NCBI GenBank assembly: GCA_945899335.1
Contig: CAMDIP010000033.1
Location: 1-10,383 of the forward strand
DNA: 10,383 bases
DNA from: Bordetella parapertussis
Lineage (GTDB): Bacteria > Pseudomonadota > Gammaproteobacteria > Burkholderiales > Burkholderiaceae_C
Direction: 5' to 3'
A program made the translations under genes and the position numbers. Positions 1 through 5,340 of this stretch are shown here, piece by piece (positions within the stretch are counted from its first letter, which is position 1; each line of letters starts with the position of its first letter). The notes under the pieces are model-generated. The model did no database searches. It saw only the letters and a program-made list of their open reading frames with translations, and had not been told where the DNA came from.

Positions 1-1
1 G

Positions 2-175
2 GCTGCTCGGCAGGAGTATTCCAACACCTCAGCGAACCTGTCCATGTTGGAGGACTGTATGTACCTTCTTGGCATGACCGCAGAGCCGAGAATTCGTGGC
101 AAAAAGCCTGCGGGATATATCCCAGTAAGAACGCTGGCTGATGTAAAGCGGATACTGCGTGGCCTGACACCATAA
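2..175 (+). CDS. Unidentified protein, C-terminal 57 residues (5' end off window)
   Basis: An open frame enters from the left edge and ends at a TAA (173-175). The 57 visible residues end in ...YIPVRTLADVKRILRGLTP. They are mixed charged and hydrophobic, with no membrane segment and a basic C-terminal helix-like stretch (TLADVKRILRGL). I do not recognise the family. The gene reads toward the leftward ATPase operon, so the two transcription units converge around 175-274. Its position makes it part of the integrative element. That it is coding is supported only by the open frame reaching the edge and a reasonable composition, so confidence is moderate. Confidence 0.5.
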   Translation, partial: AARQEYSNTSANLSMLEDCMYLLGMTAEPRIRGKKPAGYIPVRTLADVKRILRGLTP

Positions 176-188
176 TTAAGGGGTTAAG

Positions 189-225
189 CGATGGGTAACA
201 TTTTTTTCAATCCTGCTACCCATCG
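189..225. repeat. 9-bp inverted repeat between convergent genes
   Basis: CGATGGGTA (189-197) and TACCCATCG (217-225) are perfect inverted copies separated by 19 nt that include a run of seven T. It sits between the + strand gene ending at 175 and the ATPase gene ending at 274. It could be a transcription terminator hairpin for either direction, but the T run is in the loop rather than after the stem. A protein-binding site is equally possible. The left arm runs into a GTAAC (195-199), the motif enriched further right. Confidence 0.45.
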
Positions 226-251
226 ACCGTCTTCTTTTCCTTGTCTGCGCG

Positions 252-269
252 TTGTAACGCTTGTAACGC
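252..269 (+). repeat. Two tandem 9-bp units TTGTAACGC
   Basis: TTGTAACGC occurs twice back to back (252-260, 261-269), just past the stop codon of the ATPase gene. The stretch 253-273 is a perfect 21-bp inverted copy of 575-595 inside the gene. A direct tandem repeat of this unit size beside a replication-type ATPase gene resembles iterons, the repeated binding sites for initiator proteins, but no binding protein is identified. Confidence 0.6.
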
Positions 270-273
270 TTAA

Positions 274-1350
274 TTACGGAGAGGGTGCAGGGAGGTATCT
301 TAAAAAAGCGTCTTTGAATGAATCAAGTTTGTAACCTTTACAAGATGACGTATCAGTCCTCAACGTTTCAGATTTAACTCCATATGGTTTTATAAACCTA
401 CTTAGTCTCCTGTCATCAAGTTCTTTGTTTTCTAAGTCTCCCCAAGGAGAAGTCGTTATATTGTTTAATTCAAATAAAAGCTCCTTGGTGCTTATTGAGT
501 GAACTTTCTTGTTGTCAAGGATAGCTTTTATGTCGCTAAGGAGCAGGATGCCTAAGCTCTGGGGGGCTTCTTTTTTAAGCGTTACAAGCGTTACAGCCGT
601 TACACGGATTGCTTGTGACCAATGCTCATCTGCGCAGTCACCAATCGCAATAAGCGCTTCCCATACATCAGCGTCCCTGTCCGTTACCTCGGGGGGTAAC
701 GGTTTAATATTCGCCAGTAACTCTTTGCGCTGACTTGCCCAGTACTCAATGTGCTGACGAATCGCTGATGCTTCAGCTTCAAATGTGGAAACCCTAAAGG
801 GTTCTACGACTTCATGGGGCGCACGGCGTTTCATTCGCACAATGATGCTTCGTGAAAGGATTGTGTCTGGAAGATTGCCCAGACCTGCAACGGCTACAGC
901 GCAGAAAGCTGGAATATCTTCAGTGGTGAATTGTCCAGATTTATTGCCAACGCATCTGCCGTACTTGGAGTGTTTTCTATATCCTGCATTGATGAATCCA
1001 CGCACGTCTTCGTTATCCTTTGCCTTGGGGCCGAAGACTGTATCTATTTCGTCATGCAGTATGGTGGGCCGTCCGTCGGCACTTGCAGTTCTTCTGAACA
1101 AATACGCAGGCGAGACATTCACTGGTTCAATGGCTCTTGGGACAAGCTGGGCGGTCACCTCCAACGCACGGCTCTTACCACTTGCAGGCTCACTTGATAG
1201 AAATGCAAGGCGAGGAGTGGTATCCCATTCGTGCATCAGGTGAGTATGAACAATCCACGCAGTATGAGCAATTAGCTCATGCTCTGAGGGGTAGATCACG
1301 AATCTGCTGAGAAATGCTTTTATTGCATTTAAAGGATGAGAGGTATTCAT
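274..1350 (-). CDS. P-loop ATPase / helicase-like protein with DUF3631 C-terminal domain
   Basis: A 358-residue protein typical of phages and integrative elements. Residues about 45-175 form a P-loop ATPase core: a Walker A-like SEPASGKSR (53-61, K59), a Walker B-like TILHDEID (96-103, D100-E101), and an LPDTILSRSIIVRMKRR segment (160-176) with likely sensor or arginine-finger residues. Residues about 180-355 match DUF3631 as I know it, including SDIKAILD, the RRLSRFIKPYGV region and the terminal KGYKLDSFKDAFLRYLP. The function is probably DNA replication or unwinding for the element; this is inferred from family context. The start at 1350 was chosen over an upstream in-frame ATG at 1404 because the upstream gene's TGA overlaps it (ATGA) and AGGA lies about 9 nt before it. 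Confidence 0.82.
   Translation of the reverse strand: MNTSHPLNAIKAFLSRFVIYPSEHELIAHTAWIVHTHLMHEWDTTPRLAFLSSEPASGKSRALEVTAQLVPRAIEPVNVSPAYLFRRTASADGRPTILHDEIDTVFGPKAKDNEDVRGFINAGYRKHSKYGRCVGNKSGQFTTEDIPAFCAVAVAGLGNLPDTILSRSIIVRMKRRAPHEVVEPFRVSTFEAEASAIRQHIEYWASQRKELLANIKPLPPEVTDRDADVWEALIAIGDCADEHWSQAIRVTAVTLVTLKKEAPQSLGILLLSDIKAILDNKKVHSISTKELLFELNNITTSPWGDLENKELDDRRLSRFIKPYGVKSETLRTDTSSCKGYKLDSFKDAFLRYLPAPSP
329..343. repeat. Short inverted repeat TTGTAA-CCT-TTACAA
   Basis: A perfect 6-bp inverted repeat with a 3-nt spacer inside the ATPase gene. It contains another copy of the GTAAC core (331-335) that is over-represented between 195 and 721, and half of it matches the TTGTAAC part of the 9-bp units at 252-269. 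Alone it would be unremarkable; it is listed as part of the cluster. Confidence 0.4.
579..605 (-). repeat. Three tandem 9-bp units (GCGTTACAA-like), opposite orientation to 252-269
   Basis: Read on the + strand, GCGTTACAA (579-587), GCGTTACAG (588-596) and CCGTTACAC (597-605) follow each other without gaps. They are the reverse complement of the unit at 252-269. Within the ATPase gene they encode VTAVTLVTL. The 9-bp period keeps the reading frame, so the array can exist in coding DNA without breaking the protein. Confidence 0.6.
681..702. repeat. 8-bp inverted repeat CCGTTACC / GGTAACGG
   Basis: CCGTTACC (681-688) and GGTAACGG (695-702) are perfect inverted copies with a 6-nt spacer, in the coding region for LPPEVTDRD of the ATPase. 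It adds one GTTAC and one GTAAC to the local cluster and could be a binding site or hairpin. Confidence 0.45.
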
Positions 1351-1550
1351 TTCAAGATTCCTACTTTTTTTGAAAATGCGACAAGCTCTGCATAGTCTGA
1401 GCAATGCTTGACAAGGTTGAATCGATAGACGAGGTAACCGTCTTTGAGTTTGTGTATCTGATGTCCTGCCAGTCCTAGCTTTGCAGCTAAAAGAGGAAGC
1501 TCAGGGTATTGCGCTTGTTGTGAAGCTGCGTTTTTTTGGTCATTAACCAC
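1347..1550 (-). CDS. Small hypothetical protein, 67 residues, upstream of the DUF3631 ATPase
   Basis: Starts with GTG at 1550, with GGAG about 7 nt upstream, and ends in TGA at 1347-1349, which overlaps the ATPase ATG (ATGA). The upstream reading frame stops at 1551-1553, so its TAA directly touches this GTG. These junctions mark a coupled operon and make the gene real despite its size. The protein has a polar N-terminus, then LLAAKLGLAGHQIHKL, KDGYLVYRF and DYAELVAFSKKVGIL. It looks like a compact helix-strand-helix fold with no membrane segment or cysteine cluster. I do not recognise a named family. A role as an accessory to the ATPase or a small DNA-binding protein is possible but only inferred from the coupling. 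Confidence 0.7.
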   Translation of the reverse strand: MVNDQKNAASQQAQYPELPLLAAKLGLAGHQIHKLKDGYLVYRFNLVKHCSDYAELVAFSKKVGILK

Positions 1551-1772
1551 TTATATCTCCAACGTTTGGAGAGGTGAGCGCGTAAAAAGGCACAGGTACG
1601 CGACACACCTCTGTGTGTTCGCAAACATCTGTACCTTGTGAGACCCTTGGGACTTCTGTTTCTCACTTAGCTCTATCTCCCAATACATAGGAGGCCCAAA
1701 ATTGTTTTGGCTCCAATCCCAAAACTTCAAAACGCCCTTTAGCTTGCGTTCAAGGCGATAGGGCCGGATCAG
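1551..1772 (-). CDS. Short reading frame at head of ATPase operon, up to 74 codons, start unclear
   Basis: Open from 1775 to 1554, between in-frame stops at 1776-1778 and 1551-1553. The product reads ...IRPYRLERKLKGVLKFWDW... and ends ...AYLCLFTRSPLQTLEI. It is rich in Trp, Phe, Lys and Arg, protein-like rather than random, and I do not recognise it. Its TAA abuts the GTG of the next gene (TAAGTG), and the GGAG serving that gene lies in its last codons, as in coupled operons. There is no good ATG at its head. CTG at 1772 preserves the whole frame but has its AAGGG too close. TTG at 1730 has AAAGGG 4 nt upstream. The only in-frame ATG (1688) would halve it. It may be a decayed gene that lost its start. 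Confidence 0.5.
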   Translation of the reverse strand: MIRPYRLERKLKGVLKFWDWSQNNFGPPMYWEIELSEKQKSQGSHKVQMFANTQRCVAYLCLFTRSPLQTLEI

Positions 1773-1976
1773 CCCTTACTTGCAACAGTATTGCTATCTT
1801 AAAGATTAATTAATGTAAGTCTACCCTATTTTTTATAGCTATAAACGTTTAAACATGCATTAATTTTATTTGCACTGATTTAGTATTCTTTAAGGGGTAA
1901 ATTGAACGAGTACGAACACTTTTTATCTGTCTTATTTATACAAAACCATTGCGCGATATTTGACCCTTTAATGTCT
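1773..1976. other. Gene-free AT-rich spacer between integrase and ATPase operon
   Basis: About 200 bp with no convincing reading frame. The integrase stop is on its right and the ATPase operon begins on its left, both reading left. It must hold the operon promoter unless transcription comes from the integrase gene. I see AT-rich hexamers such as TATAAA on the minus strand near 1835-1845, but no -35 at proper spacing, so no promoter is called. Confidence 0.5.
1805..1860. repeat. Cluster of short perfect palindromes, AT-rich
   Basis: Within 56 bp there are five perfect palindromes: ATTAATTAAT (1805-1814), TTTATAGCTATAAA (1832-1845), TAAACGTTTA (1842-1851), GTTTAAAC (1847-1854) and ATGCAT (1855-1860). 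Several overlap. Such density in a spacer upstream of the operon fits operator sites or a DNA-bending or excision-control region, but no regulator gene is seen nearby. Confidence 0.45.
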
Positions 1977-3212
1977 TCAAGTGGATGGGTTTTTAAGGGA
2001 AGGTTTTGAAATGTCTGTTTGGTACAGATAAGGACTAAAAAATCTTGTTACTGATGGTAATTTGTTGATTGCAGCCTGAAGAGTCTGCTGCGACAGGTGT
2101 GTGTAAACCTTGGCCCCAACGCTACCAGTGCCGATGTGTCCAAGAAGTCTGTCAATAACTGACTCAGCAACACCAGCGCACACAAGGTTTGTTCTTGCGC
2201 TGTGCCGAAAGCTGTGAAAGCTCATAGATGGCGGTATGCCAAGCTCTGCGCGAAGCTCCCCGAAGAACTGGCTGAAATAGCCCCCAGCTTTGCCTTCTCG
2301 TTTCGGCAGATTAGGCCAAAGGCTACCCGGTGTCATTGACTCGCAGTATTGGACAAACCCAAGCCTCAAGATTTCATCATGGACGGGGATGCTTCTTCTT
2401 GCAGCGTTGGTTTTGATCCGCTGGGTAGGGTCACCGTCATGGATTTGCATCATCCACACACCAGACTCTTTTTTGATGTCATCCGTTCGCAGTTGGCACA
2501 GTTCAGAGCATCTGGCCCCAGAGTACAAAGCCAAAAGGGGTATCCAGTACGCAGCCGATCCACCAGCCTTAGTTTCATTTGGGATCAGTCCTTCTTTCCA
2601 AATAGGATGGTTGAAGAGTTTTGTCAGTGACTCATCCGACCACGGCTGTCGAGGTGCTTCAGTGTGTGCCTTTATGTCCAAACCACGCCAAGGATTCTTA
2701 GGGATCAACTCAAGGTCTTGGCTTGCAAAGTTCAGCAGACTTTTGACCCAAACCAAGCGGTCGCGTGCCGTCTTTGAAGAGGTGGGTTGCTGCTGAAGCC
2801 ATGAGCGAAATTTATCCCCTATGTCACGATTGATCTGGGTCAGCTTTACCTTACCAGAAAACTCCTCAAACAGATGGATTGCACGAAGACATGCGCGGGA
2901 TGAATCTTCGGATGTATGTTTTGACGCTTGCCAGCGCAGATGCAGTTCCTGTAGGGTGAGGGTAGGGCTGACAAGGTTATGAATGCGAGGCGCAAGTGAT
3001 GACGCAGTCGGCACGGTTTCATAGATGGCCCCTGCAAGGATTTCAGCCCGTTTGGTATATCCCTTGGACAGTGCTTCACGGTAATTACTTGAGCCTAGCG
3101 AGATGACGATGCGCCCGGATGGACGTTCTGTTCGTAGGGGATGGTCAAGGGGCAGAACAACACGCATGTAGTACGTCGTTCCCCGGCGAAATAGTCCTGT
3201 GAGTCCAGCCAT
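1977..3212 (-). CDS. Tyrosine recombinase / integrase
   Basis: A 411-residue site-specific recombinase that would integrate and excise the element. The N-terminus (LTGLFRRGTTYYMRVVLP, 4-21) resembles the DUF6538-type opening of many proteobacterial integrases. The core-binding SAM-like region spans about 85-180 and the catalytic domain about 190-385. All catalytic residues are visible: R234 in YSGARCSEL, K267 in QRIKTNAARR, H333 and R336 in FHSFRHSAR, H359 in LLGHIG, and the nucleophile Y370 in AKVYTH. Length and motif spacing are normal, so it looks active. The ATG at 3210-3212 has GGAG 5 nt upstream. The start faces the SRP RNA gene about 110 bp away, suggesting that gene is the target site. 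Confidence 0.93.
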   Translation of the reverse strand: MAGLTGLFRRGTTYYMRVVLPLDHPLRTERPSGRIVISLGSSNYREALSKGYTKRAEILAGAIYETVPTASSLAPRIHNLVSPTLTLQELHLRWQASKHTSEDSSRACLRAIHLFEEFSGKVKLTQINRDIGDKFRSWLQQQPTSSKTARDRLVWVKSLLNFASQDLELIPKNPWRGLDIKAHTEAPRQPWSDESLTKLFNHPIWKEGLIPNETKAGGSAAYWIPLLALYSGARCSELCQLRTDDIKKESGVWMMQIHDGDPTQRIKTNAARRSIPVHDEILRLGFVQYCESMTPGSLWPNLPKREGKAGGYFSQFFGELRAELGIPPSMSFHSFRHSARTNLVCAGVAESVIDRLLGHIGTGSVGAKVYTHLSQQTLQAAINKLPSVTRFFSPYLYQTDISKPSLKNPST

Positions 3213-3247
3213 GAATGCTCCACGTTGAGGTTACGTGACACACTCAG

Positions 3248-3277
3248 GTGATACAAAAGCGCTTGACTTGCCTTCAA
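3248..3277 (-). promoter_or_regulatory. Possible integrase promoter
   Basis: On the minus strand, TTGAAG (3277-3272) and TATCAC (3253-3248) are separated by 18 nt, each matching the sigma-70 consensus at four of six positions. They lie about 40 bp before the integrase ATG. The right arm overlaps the inverted repeat at 3273-3302, so integrase expression could be affected by that structure or by readthrough from ffs. The match is weak. Confidence 0.25.
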
Positions 3278-3302
3278 AACAACGTAAGTGCTTGTTTTTG
3301 AA
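3273..3302 (-). terminator. AT-rich inverted repeat after ffs, possible terminator
   Basis: TTCAAAACAA (3273-3282) and TTGTTTTTGAA (3292-3302) pair over 10 bp with one extra T, around a 9-nt loop. It lies 19-48 nt past the 3' end of the SRP RNA gene on the minus strand, where a terminator would be expected. The stem is A/T-rich and has no clear T tract after it, so it would be weak. It may equally be an element-derived binding site near the junction. Confidence 0.35.
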
Positions 3303-3320
3303 AGCCCGGACAGTTGAAGG

Positions 3321-3416
3321 TGACGAGCCTTGACCCCAGCACTGGCTCCACAGTTAGGGCTGCTTGGTTCCCCACCTGACCCGGTTGGCCGCTTCCCCAT
3401 GTGGGAAGGCCCGTCA
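3321..3416 (-). ncRNA. ffs: Signal recognition particle RNA (4.5S, small bacterial type)
   Basis: The minus strand of this stretch folds as a single long hairpin of about 96 nt. The ends 3406-3416 and 3321-3331 form an 11-bp stem with one G-U pair. The apex carries the domain IV hallmark: GGTCAGG (3381-3375), a GGAA tetraloop (3371-3368) closed by GG/CC, and AGCAGCC (3364-3358), which is the Ffh-binding symmetric and asymmetric loop pair seen in E. coli 4.5S RNA. It works with Ffh and FtsY in co-translational membrane targeting. It is head-to-head with dnaX; ffs near dnaX is a known arrangement in several bacteria. The 3' end is complete even though the integrase gene follows at once, as expected if an element inserted here restored the gene. 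Exact ends are from the stem and may be off by a few bases. Confidence 0.92.
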
Positions 3417-3422
3417 ATGCAA

Positions 3423-3428
3423 ATTGTA
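3423..3428 (-). promoter_or_regulatory. Likely -10 box of ffs
   Basis: TACAAT on the minus strand (3428-3423) ends 6 nt before base 3416, the first base of the predicted SRP RNA stem, which is the correct distance for a transcription start. No good -35 is seen at 16-18 nt; that position falls on the dnaX start codon. The position relative to the RNA end is the main support. Confidence 0.5.
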
Positions 3429-3447
3429 CGCCCCGTAGAATCAAGCC

Positions 3448-4998
3448 ATGTCCTACCTGGTGCTCGCTCGCAAATACCGTCCCAAGACCTTTACCCAATT
3501 GGTGGGTCAGTCGCATGTCGTGCAAGCGCTGACCAATGCCTTGCGCTCACAACGCCTGCACCATGCCTATTTGTTCACCGGCACCCGTGGCGTGGGCAAA
3601 ACCACGGTGTCTCGTATCTTGGCAAAGTCTTTGAACTGTGAAACCGGTATCACCGATCAGCCCTGCGGCGTTTGCTCTGCCTGTTTGGACATTGATTCAG
3701 GCAGGTTTGTGGATTACACAGAGCTAGATGCTGCATCGAACCGAGGCGTGGATGAGATTCAACAGTTGCTAGAGCAAGCCGCCTACAAACCGGTGCAAGG
3801 GCGCTTCAAAGTCTTCATGATTGACGAGGTGCACATGCTCAGCAACACCGCGTTCAATGCCATGCTGAAAACCCTGGAAGAGCCGCCCGAATATTTGAAG
3901 TTTGTATTGGCAACCACCGACCCACACAAAGTGCCTGTCACCGTGTTGTCGCGCTGTTTGCAATTCAATTTGCGACCCATGGCGCCTGAGACCATCGTCG
4001 AGCACCTGACGCAAGTGTTGGCCGACGAGCAGGTGCAAGCCGATGTGCAATCTTTGCGCTTGTTGGCCCGTGCCGCTAGGGGATCCATGCGCGACGCTTT
4101 GTCCCTGACCGACCAAGCCATCGCGTTTGGCAACGGCGCTTTGGCCGAAGCAGTGGTGCGCGATATGTTGGGCAGCGTGGACCGCAGCCATGTGTTCACC
4201 TTGATCGAGGCTTTGGCCCATGGGAATGGTGCTTTGGTGGTGCAAACCTGCGAGTCGCTGCGTCACTTGGGGCTCTCGGCCAGTTCTTTGTTGGAAGAGA
4301 TGGGCATGGTCTTGCAGCGCATGGCGGTTCACCAAGCCACAGTGCAAACCGCTGCCAGCGACGACCCTGACCCTGATGTGCAGCGCATCGCCGATTTATC
4401 CCAATTGATGCCTGCTGACGAAACCCAGTTGCTCTACAGCATCTGCTTGCACGGACGCGCTGATTTAGGCTTGGCGCCCGATGAATACGCTGCACTGACC
4501 ATGGTGTTGTTGCGATTGCTGGCCTTTAAACCAGCCAAGGCCGAGGCTGAAAAAAAAACACTGAAAACAGCGCCTGAGACCGTCACAGTCGCCCCTACAC
4601 CAAGCGACTCTCCCTTGGGTGAGCAATGGCTGTCGGTAGTGCAAGAGATGGTGAAAGCCCAATTGATTCAAGCCATGACACGCGAGCTGGCCATGCAGTC
4701 ACAGCTGACGGCGCAAGCCGATGGCGTATGGCATTTGCAAATTGAAAGCGAGTCCCTCAACAGTGCCAGCAACCGCGAGCGACTGCAGTTAGCGCTGCAA
4801 TCCTTGGGTCATGCTGTGAATTTGCAAGTGATGCAAGGCCCTGTACAAGACTCACCAGCTCGGCGCATCACCGCGCTTCAACAGCAACGCTTGGCACAAG
4901 CCGAAGCAGATATCCTTAACCACCCCAGCGTGCAACGCCTGATGAATGAATACGACGCCAAGATCATTCCTGGCACCCTAAGACTCCTCGACCACTGA
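3448..4998 (+). CDS. dnaX: DNA polymerase III clamp-loader subunit tau/gamma
   Basis: A 516-residue clamp-loader ATPase that loads the sliding clamp and, as tau, holds polymerase and helicase together. The opening YLVLARKYRPKTFTQLVGQ is classic. Walker A GTRGVGKT is at 45-52, zinc-knuckle cysteines are C64, C73, C76 and C79, Walker B is at 122-131 with D126-E127, and the SRC arginine-finger motif is at 168-170. Domain III ends near 365. A short linker and a C-terminal region of about 145 residues follow, shorter than in the 643-residue E. coli tau. An A9 run at the domain III/linker border could yield a gamma form (separate entry). ATG at 3448 is chosen because MSYLVLARKYRP is the family start. 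ybaB follows after 9 nt and recR overlaps ybaB, forming the conserved dnaX-ybaB-recR operon. Confidence 0.97.
   Translation: MSYLVLARKYRPKTFTQLVGQSHVVQALTNALRSQRLHHAYLFTGTRGVGKTTVSRILAKSLNCETGITDQPCGVCSACLDIDSGRFVDYTELDAASNRGVDEIQQLLEQAAYKPVQGRFKVFMIDEVHMLSNTAFNAMLKTLEEPPEYLKFVLATTDPHKVPVTVLSRCLQFNLRPMAPETIVEHLTQVLADEQVQADVQSLRLLARAARGSMRDALSLTDQAIAFGNGALAEAVVRDMLGSVDRSHVFTLIEALAHGNGALVVQTCESLRHLGLSASSLLEEMGMVLQRMAVHQATVQTAASDDPDPDVQRIADLSQLMPADETQLLYSICLHGRADLGLAPDEYAALTMVLLRLLAFKPAKAEAEKKTLKTAPETVTVAPTPSDSPLGEQWLSVVQEMVKAQLIQAMTRELAMQSQLTAQADGVWHLQIESESLNSASNRERLQLALQSLGHAVNLQVMQGPVQDSPARRITALQQQRLAQAEADILNHPSVQRLMNEYDAKIIPGTLRLLDH
4550..4558 (+). promoter_or_regulatory. A9 slippage site in dnaX (possible gamma-subunit recoding)
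   Basis: Nine consecutive A in the frame GCT GAA AAA AAA ACA, codons 367-371. A -1 ribosomal slip on A-AAA-AAA, or one extra A in the mRNA, reads on to TGA at 4575-4577 and gives about 376 residues. Loss of one A, or a +1 slip, reaches a TGA sooner and gives 371 residues. Either way the product ends just after domain III, as the gamma form should. AAGG (4537-4540) lies 10 nt upstream of the heptamer, at about the distance of the E. coli stimulatory Shine-Dalgarno. No strong downstream stem is evident. Confidence 0.6.
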
Positions 4999-5007
4999 AA
5001 GACCACC

Positions 5008-5340
5008 ATGTTCAACAAAGGACAACTCGCGGGCCTGATGAAACAAGCCCAAGCCATGCAAGAAAACTTAAAGAAAGCCCAAGAAGAATTGGCTTTCATC
5101 GAGGTCACCGGCGAATCCGGTTCCGGCATGGTGCAAATCCTCATGACCTGCAAGCACCAAGTCAAACGCGTCACGATTGATCCCAGCCTCATGGGCGACG
5201 ACAAAGACATGTTGGAAGACCTGATTGCCGCCGCATTCAACGATGGCGCTCGAAAAGTCGAGGAAGCCACCGAGGCCAAGATGGGCAAATTAACTGGTGG
5301 AATGCCCGGCTTGCCAGGCGGCATGAAGCTGCCCTTTTAA
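5008..5340 (+). CDS. ybaB: YbaB/EbfC-family nucleoid-associated protein
   Basis: A 110-residue protein of the YbaB/EbfC family, small dimeric DNA-binding proteins that coat the nucleoid. The family pattern is clear: an N-terminal helix with [22 protein letters not shown] (11-32), the central sheet ([29 protein letters not shown]), a long acidic helix around [20 protein letters not shown], and the flexible Gly/Met/Pro tail [13 protein letters not shown]. Length is normal for the family. It sits 9 nt after dnaX, and its TAA overlaps the recR ATG by one base (TAATG), so recR is probably translationally coupled to it. Confidence 0.95.
   Translation: MFNKGQLAGLMKQAQAMQENLKKAQEELAFIEVTGESGSGMVQILMTCKHQVKRVTIDPSLMGDDKDMLEDLIAAAFNDGARKVEEATEAKMGKLTGGMPGLPGGMKLPF

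Larger units (their letters stand above)
184..273 (-). other. In-frame coding-like tail beyond the ATPase stop codon
   Basis: Reading the ATPase frame past its TAA (274-276) gives 29 more sense codons before the next TAA (184-186). The tail begins LSVTSVTT and then becomes polar and basic. As I recall the family, several DUF3631 proteins carry Val-Thr-rich VTSVT-like tails after the domain. The stop may therefore be a recent nonsense change or a readthrough point. The alternative is that the DNA repeat underneath is conserved as a binding site and its coding look is a by-product. Confidence 0.35.
1..3320. mobile_element. Integrative element, one end only (integrase end)
   Basis: Inferred element. 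It carries a tyrosine recombinase gene, a small operon ending in a DUF3631 ATPase, and an unidentified partial gene. By eye it is more AT-rich than the dnaX side, especially at 1795-1960 and 280-560. The right boundary is placed at the 3' end of the minus-strand SRP RNA gene (about 3321), because integrases of this class usually lie next to the att site they use. The exact crossover is not visible: the second att copy must be left of base 1. No structural phage genes, conjugation genes or cargo of known function are seen in this part, so it could be a phage satellite, a prophage end or a genomic island. Confidence 0.7.

Noticed and set aside
785..1243. 152-codon + strand frame opposite the ATPase gene
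   Set aside because: Antisense to clear Walker motifs, and no domain or ribosome site is seen.
1351..1404. Upstream start (1404) for the ATPase, adding 18 residues
   Set aside because: The ATGA overlap with the preceding gene and a proper AGGA site favour 1350. The extra residues are simply the preceding gene read in another frame.
1591..1640. Imperfect hairpin, CACAGGTAC with GTACCTTGTG
   Set aside because: It lies inside the 74-codon frame, has one bulge and a long loop, and has no T run. It is too weak to call as a terminator or riboswitch.
3095..3400. 101-codon minus-strand frame overlapping ffs and the integrase start
   Set aside because: It overlaps two well-supported features, and its sequence is just the SRP RNA read as codons.
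3769..4347. 192-codon minus-strand frame within dnaX
   Set aside because: Antisense shadow of a well-supported dnaX, with a His/Gln-rich composition typical of a complementary frame.
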